Source of the DNA: Chrysomallon squamiferum
Lineage: Eukaryota; Mollusca; Gastropoda; Neomphalida; Peltospiridae
Reading direction: 5' to 3'
Assembly (NCBI GenBank): GCA_012295275.1
Contig: CM022677.1
Coordinates: forward strand, 16,895,691-16,908,190
Length of the DNA stretch: 12,500 nucleotides
A program made the position numbers and the translations under genes. The notes below the pieces were generated by a model. That model ran no database searches. It was not told the DNA's origin and worked only from the letters and a program-made list of their open reading frames with translations. Positions 8,097-12,500 of this stretch are shown here, one piece after another. Each line of letters begins with the position of its first letter. Within the stretch, counting starts at the first letter, position 1.

Positions 8097-8269
8097 TACG
8101 TCATCCGTAAACAGATATATGTGTAAAACAATGCATAGTAAGATTTTAAAACGAGAGATAATTATGGGAGATTAATTAATTAGAAAATAATTAGATTACC
8201 AACAAAAATTGTATTGTTCATGTCTGTATGTATTTCTCTCTTCCTCACTGTTTTCGTATCTGTGTTTCC

Positions 8270-8270
<1 letters not shown>

Positions 8271-8301
<31 letters not shown>
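8271..8301. repeat. (TG)15 microsatellite, intronic unit 1
   Basis: A perfect TG run joined directly to TTTTCACTACAAATAG, so the middle part of the unit present in units 2-4 is missing. Confidence 0.95.
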
Positions 8302-8306
<5 letters not shown>

Positions 8307-8511
8307 CTACAAATAGTACTAATAATAATACTTCACATACTTCAACACTTCAGACAGCTGACCGTGGACTTTTTGGTTCCAGTCATCCTTATAAAGATAC
8401 CTGTGTAAAAGAATGCATAGTTATTTTATTAGAAAATAATTACATTACTAACAAAAATTATATTGTTCATATATGTCTCTCTTCCTCACTGTTTTCGTTT
8501 CTGTGTTTCCT

Positions 8512-8544
8512 TGTGTCTGTGTGTGTGTGTGTGTGCGTGTGCGT
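8512..8544. repeat. TG-rich tract, intronic unit 2
   Basis: A TG run with C interruptions (TGTGTCTG, GTGCGTGTGCG). It is followed by ATTTTAATACAGTTTAAACA, shared with units 3 and 4 in near-identical form. Confidence 0.9.
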
Positions 8545-8721
8545 ATTTTAATACAGTTTAAACATTCTATAAAAAGGTCATTGTATTCTCGAAATGATGC
8601 TGTTAACACCTTTCTCTGTTTTCGTACTAAAAACGTGTTCAAACCATTCAGTTAATTCATTTTCTGTCTGCCAAATTGATGTTGCGTCTGTCGTGGCCGT
8701 GTTTTAACAACAACAACAATG

Positions 8722-8749
<28 letters not shown>
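8722..8749. repeat. (TAA)n microsatellite, intronic unit 2
   Basis: About nine AAT repeats after an (AAC)n run at 8706-8719 and before ACTTCACATACTTC. Unit 3 has the same order with a longer AAT run. Confidence 0.95.
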
Positions 8750-8752
<3 letters not shown>

Positions 8753-9024
8753 CACATACTTCCATTCCAGTGTGGTGTACTTCAACCGTAGACGCAGGTG
8801 ACCGGTGATATTGTTGTTTGTTAGGATGATATCATGCGTAAAAACCTTCATAATAAGACTTTAAAACGACATATAATTAGGGGAGATTAATTAATTAGAA
8901 AATAATTAGATTACTAACAAAATCTCTATTGTTTTGAACATTTATATCTGTATGTATGTCTCTCTCCCTCACTGTGTTAGTATGTGTGTTTAGAGATATC
9001 TGTGTTAATGTGTTTGTGTTCCTC

Positions 9025-9038
9025 TGTGTGCGTGTCGG

Positions 9039-9072
<34 letters not shown>

Positions 9073-9074
9073 CG
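9025..9074. repeat. TG-rich tract, intronic unit 3
   Basis: A TG run with interruptions (GCGTGTCGGTG, one TTTG), ending in TGTGCG like unit 2. Confidence 0.9.
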
Positions 9075-9250
9075 TATTTTAATATATTTTAAACATTCTA
9101 TAAAAAGGTCATTGTATTCTCGAAGTGATGCTGTTAACACCTTTCTCTGTTTTCGTACTAAAAACGTGTTCAAACCATTCAGTTAATTCATTTTCTGTCT
9201 GCCAACTTGAGGTTGCGTCTGTGGTGGCCGTGTTTTAACAACAACAACAA

Positions 9251-9251
<1 letters not shown>

Positions 9252-9301
<50 letters not shown>
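9252..9301. repeat. (TAA)n microsatellite, intronic unit 3
   Basis: About sixteen AAT repeats after an (AAC)n run, the longer counterpart of 8722-8749. Confidence 0.95.
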
Positions 9302-9304
<3 letters not shown>

Positions 9305-9592
9305 CACATACTTCAATTTCAGTGCTTCGATGTACTCCCAACGTAGACGCAACTGACCTGTCACGCTATCGCCTGTCCGGATCACGCCATGTGTATGACA
9401 GTCGCTGTGTAAAAGAATGCATAGTAAGACTTTAAAACGACATATAATTATGGGAGATTAATTAATTAGAAAATAATTAGATAACTAACAAAATCTCTAT
9501 TGTTATCAACGTTCATATCTCTATGTATGTCTACCTTCCTCACTGTGTTAGTATGTGTTTTTAGAGATATCTGTGTAAATGTGTTTGTGTTC

Positions 9593-9765
9593 CTGTGTGG
9601 GAATGTGTGTTTGTGTGTGTGAGTGTTTGTTTGTGTGTGTGTGTGAGTGTTTGTTTGTGTGTGTGTGTGTGTTTGTTTGTGTGTGTGTGTGTTTGTGTGT
9701 GTGTGTTTGTTTGTGTGTGTGTGTGTGTGTTTGTGTGGGTGTGTGTTTGTGTGTGTGAGTGTTTG

Positions 9766-9797
<32 letters not shown>

Positions 9798-9845
9798 AGT
9801 GTTTGCTTGTGTGTGTGTGTGTGTTTGTGTGTGTGAGTGTTTGTT

Positions 9846-9885
<40 letters not shown>

Positions 9886-9903
9886 TGAGAGTGCGCGCGC
9901 GAG
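9593..9903. repeat. Long compound TG/TTTG/GAGTG tract ending in GCGCGCGC, intronic unit 4
   Basis: About 310 bp of almost pure TG broken at intervals by TTTG, TTTGTTTG and GAG, with repeated blocks such as GAGTGTTTGTTTGTGTGTG that show block-wise duplication. It ends GAGAGTGCGCGCGCGAG at 9886-9903. It sits where unit 2 has only about 33 bp. Alternating purine-pyrimidine DNA of this kind is a classic Z-DNA former. Confidence 0.95.
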
Positions 9904-10328
9904 TTTTAACATATTTTAAACATTCTATAAAAATATGATTGTGTCCTCGAAGAAATATAATATCGCTCTCTGTTTTGGTACTAAAAACGTGTTCAAACCA
10001 TCCGATTAATTCATTTGCTGTCTGCCAACTTGATGTTGCAGATGTGGTGTCAATGTTTTCACTACAAATAGTACTAATAATAATACTTCACATACTTCAA
10101 CACTTCAGGCAGCTGACGGAGGACTTTTTGGTTGAAGTCATCCTTATAAAGATACCTGTGTAAAAGAATGCATAGTAAGGCTTTAAAACGATATATGATT
10201 ATGGTAGATTATTTTATTAGAAAATAATTAGATTACTAACAAAATATCTATTATTATCAACGTTCATATCTCTATGTATGTCTCTCTTCCTCACTATGAC
10301 TGTATGTGTGTTTCCATCTATCTATATA

Positions 10329-10368
10329 TGTGTGTGTGTTCGTGTGTTGTGTCTATGTGTGTGTGTTT
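10329..10368. repeat. TG-rich tract, intronic unit 5
   Basis: A short, interrupted TG run (TGTGTTCGTGTGTTGTG and similar), followed by the shared AATATTTTAAACATTCTATA. Unit 5 is the most eroded copy and fades out near 10505 at TTTTCACTAAAAATATT. Confidence 0.85.
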
Positions 10369-10608
10369 TCAAATATTTTAAACATTCTATAAAAAATGTT
10401 ATTCTGCTCGTAAAGTGATACTGTTAAAACCTTTTCGGCACGGAATTTAAAACATTCTTTTTTGTCTGCCATCCTCCGTTTGTAGTATTTTCACTAAAAA
10501 TATTAAAAGAAAAAATTAAAATAAAAAAAATAATAATAAAAAATATAATGGGGAGAGAATACGGAAAAAAAAATTGTTCGAACATAGAAGTGCAACAATT
10601 CGTAGAGC

Positions 10609-10610
<2 letters not shown>

Positions 10611-10652
<42 letters not shown>

Positions 10653-10671
10653 TTAACAACAACTATAATTA

Positions 10672-10709
<38 letters not shown>

Positions 10710-10760
10710 ATAATAATAATAATAATAGTAGTAGTAATAATAATACGAAGAAGAAGAAGA
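10611..10760. repeat. Compound AAT / ACT / AGT / AAG trinucleotide array
   Basis: AAT repeats at 10611-10650, a short unique stretch, ACT repeats at 10673-10709, AAT at 10708-10727, AGT at 10727-10737 and AAG at 10747-10760. The ACT and AGT parts are complementary and could pair over a short stem. Confidence 0.92.
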
Positions 10761-10806
10761 ACCTACTACTAAATATCATTTTAAATATTTCCGTGTACAG
10801 ATCAGC

Positions 10807-10883
10807 GATCTTATATAGCGACTCACACTGTAATGATCAGTTTGTTATATTTCTATACAACTATGACCGGTACACGGACACAT
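10807..10883. repeat. Eroded interspersed repeat, copy 1
   Basis: GATCTTATATAGCGACTCAC, then ACTGTAATGATCAGTTTGTT, then GGTACACGGACACAT. The first and last parts recur at 12005-12044 with the middle missing; the middle recurs at 12338-12376. Confidence 0.5.
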
Positions 10884-10920
10884 TTCAAAAACTAAACAAC
10901 TGTAATTTCTAACAAGCCGC

Positions 10921-10951
10921 TATTCTTATTATTATAATTATTATTATTATA
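10921..10951. repeat. Short TTA-rich tract
   Basis: Imperfect TTA/ATT repeats (TATTCTTATTATTATAATTATTATTATTA in outline). Confidence 0.8.
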
Positions 10952-11377
10952 AGCAGACATGTCTTGTCACAGTCAGGTAAAGATTATTTCACTGTGGGAC
11001 AATCGCAATGTACTTATGGTCATTTATACCAATTTACTCCTCCAAAAGACAAAACAACTATCCGAAAATGACAAATTTAAAACGAAACACTATATAAGAA
11101 AACAAAATAATAATAATAATAAAGTAAGAAAAATAAAGGAATAAGATGCGCTGTTTTTAAGGTAGAAAACAGTATAAAATATCTTTTAATTTAAAATTCC
11201 TGGTCGACAGTTTCTTATAAGCGACTTTTTTCTGTCTGTCGACTAGCTATAAATAACAAATTTCATCGAACCATGATAAATGAAATAAAACAAAAAATAA
11301 AATAAATAAATAAAATAAAAATGAAGTAAGCAATGTATAACAAAAGACGTAAATAAAAACAATAATTGCCATAATAG

Positions 11378-11430
11378 TGTAGTAGTAGTAATAGTACTGT
11401 TAGTAGTAGTAGTAGTAGTAATACTAATAG

Positions 11431-11471
<41 letters not shown>

Positions 11472-11486
11472 ATAATAATAATAATA
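11378..11486. repeat. TAG / TAC inverted trinucleotide array with a perfect 20-bp stem
   Basis: TAG repeats at 11401-11420 are the exact reverse complement of TAC repeats at 11431-11450, separated by ten bases (ATACTAATAG). The TAC run continues to 11470 and passes into AAT repeats to 11486. A shorter TAG run lies at 11378-11390. A cruciform or hairpin is possible in either strand. Confidence 0.93.
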
Positions 11487-11901
11487 GCACACTACAGTCA
11501 GGGTATACGTAACGTTTTTCATATCAAAATAAAAAAAACAAACAAAAAAAGCAAAAGAATAAATAAATAAAAAATACACTTAAATAATCTACTTTGGTAT
11601 ACTTAGTAGTAAATTAAGAACACTGGAATCGTCAAAACATAATAAATACTTTTAATATGGCCGACATAATTTATTTTTCTTTGTGTACTTTTAACTATCA
11701 AACCTTCTACTGATAAACAAGTGACTGACCTCAAAAATATAAATGTCATCAACTGTCACTTTGTTAGGTTTGAATATCAGATTAAAACAAACAAATCGTG
11801 CTACGAGACATATGTATATTCATCTTATATAACTTTTCTTTACAACAGATTAAGTATTACTAGAATACATTATTTATACGTAAGTTTTAAAATGTGTGTA
11901 A

Positions 11902-11921
11902 TAATAATAATAATAATAATA
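11902..11921. repeat. Short (AAT)n microsatellite
   Basis: About seven AAT repeats with no flanking features that I recognise. Confidence 0.85.
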
Positions 11922-12004
11922 CAGTATACTAAATATAAGTCTACATGTCTTATGTCTCTAATCTGTATATCAAAGTAAGCTAACAGGTGACTTTTTGTTA
12001 CGTA

Positions 12005-12044
12005 GATCATATAAAAATAGCGACTCACTGGTACACAAGACACA
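12005..12044. repeat. Eroded interspersed repeat, copy 2 (internal deletion)
   Basis: GATCATATAAAAATAGCGAC, then TCACTGGTACACAAGACACAT. It matches both ends of 10807-10883 but lacks about 45 bases between them. Confidence 0.5.
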
Positions 12045-12337
12045 TGTAGCTCATAAGTGTAGATATAAACAGTAAAAATATGAAATGATTTACATTTGTC
12101 AGCTTTGTGAGAAGATAAATATTTTAAATAATGACGATAAAGATAACCAACTCATTTCCAACAAACAAAACAAACAAACAAACTGGTAAACAGAAAATAA
12201 TACAATTATATGAGCTAGCATTATTATTACATTTTTTATTTGCTCGTTGCACACACCAGAGCGGTAAGTAAACTTTCGTAGTTGTACAATATATTTTCAG
12301 GTGAGGGTCTACCTCATGTTTTTTATGTGTTTAAAAA

Positions 12338-12376
12338 CCTCACAGTTTAATGACCAGTTTGTTTGTCACCTGCACA
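12338..12376. repeat. Eroded interspersed repeat, copy 3 (middle part only)
   Basis: CCTCACAGTTTAATGACCAG then TTTGTTTGTCACC resembles CACTGTAATGATCAGTTTGTT of copy 1. Short and diverged. Confidence 0.35.
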
Positions 12377-12500
12377 TCAATAACAACAATAATCCTTTTA
12401 CGTTTTCACTGAAAATGAAAACAAATACAATAACATTTTATACACTCGTTCGAAAGTGTGATAAACCAACACAAAAATTAAATGAGAACGAAGAAATGAA

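Larger units (their letters stand above)
8085..10505. repeat. Mosaic intronic array of five TG/TAA-bearing repeat units
   Basis: Five copies share GTGTAAAAGAATGCATAGTAAG, then TTAGAAAATAATTAGATTAC, then a TCTCTCTTCCTCACTGT segment, a (TG)n tract, ATTTTAAACATTCTATAAAA, CTGTCTGCCAA, (TAA)n and ACTTCACATACTTC. Anchors (ATGCAT or its equivalent) are at 8131, 8413, about 8847, 9418 and 10169, so unit lengths rise (about 280, 435, 570, 750 bp). Unit 1 lacks the segment between the TG tract and TTTTCACTACAAATAG. Units 1 and 4 share one type of tail and units 2 and 3 another. The array lies in the presumed 5' intron of the BTBD6-like gene and begins at its acceptor. I recognise no named transposon. 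Confidence 0.9.
10506..12500. other. AT-rich microsatellite-laden DNA, presumed intron or upstream flank
   Basis: I see no supported exon on either strand; in particular no BTB-domain exon for the minus-strand gene. The stretch carries several trinucleotide arrays, A-rich runs (for example 11279-11325 and 11527-11575), and eroded pieces of one repeat at 10807-10883, 12005-12044 and 12338-12376. Open frames here are made of microsatellites or low-complexity AT-rich DNA. Confidence 0.6.

Noticed and set aside
8448-9173. Repeated minus-strand frames starting MNTFLVRKQRKVLTAS
   Set aside because: The shared start simply reflects the duplicated unit segment CTGTTTTCGTACTAAAAACG; each frame runs into TG-tract Thr-His codons, with no known domain.
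9466-9912. 148-codon minus-strand frame of Thr-His repeats, and Cys-Val frames on the other strand
   Set aside because: They are pure by-products of the long TG tract; no composition or motif beyond the dinucleotide repeat.
11203-11243. Inverted GTCGACAG ... CTGTCGAC pair with a 25-base gap
   Set aside because: Arms of only eight bases with no extension and no nearby element; likely chance.
10506-12500. Upstream BTB-domain exon of the minus-strand gene
   Set aside because: No minus-strand frame has BTB motifs; the only frame of note (11263-11490) is a translated TAG/TAC array.

Overview
The window is animal nuclear DNA. It is AT-rich, has no operon-like gene packing, and carries split-gene signals: a GTAAGA-type donor, pyrimidine-AG acceptors and an AATAAA poly(A) signal. 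It also holds very many TAA/TTA, TG and TAG/TAC microsatellites. The one clear gene piece is a BACK + PHR exon of the BTBD1/2/3/6 class. Huge microsatellite-filled introns and small coding islands suggest a mollusc, perhaps a cephalopod, but that is inference; nothing here names the species.

Layout. 1-193: a 24-bp minisatellite running off the left edge. 195-1067, minus strand: a decayed prolyl 4-hydroxylase alpha-subunit 5' part (signal peptide, N-terminal dimerisation domain, start of the TPR/peptide-substrate-binding domain) with several frame changes but a good donor site at its 3' end, plus a weaker second fragment at 195-300. 1068-1650: unique non-coding DNA. 1651-5924: a head-to-tail array of about 2.4 copies of a 1.77-1.81 kb unit; both full copies keep a nearly identical 72-codon frame next to a splice-acceptor-like sequence. 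5925-7037: AT-rich DNA, taken as the 3' UTR and 3' flank of the next gene. 7038-8073, minus strand: the last coding exon of the BTBD6-like gene. 8085-10505: five mosaic copies of a TG/TAA-bearing repeat, lying in the presumed intron and starting almost at the splice acceptor. 10506-12500: AT-rich, microsatellite-rich DNA with at least three eroded pieces of an unnamed repeat; no upstream BTB exon is visible.

The genes do not form a functional unit. The P4HA-like locus looks dead. The BTBD6-like exon looks intact and is probably expressed with 5' exons beyond the right edge. The interest lies in the decayed P4HA locus, the 1.8-kb tandem duplication with its oddly constant frame, and the mosaic intronic array. 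I found no convincing new biological system.
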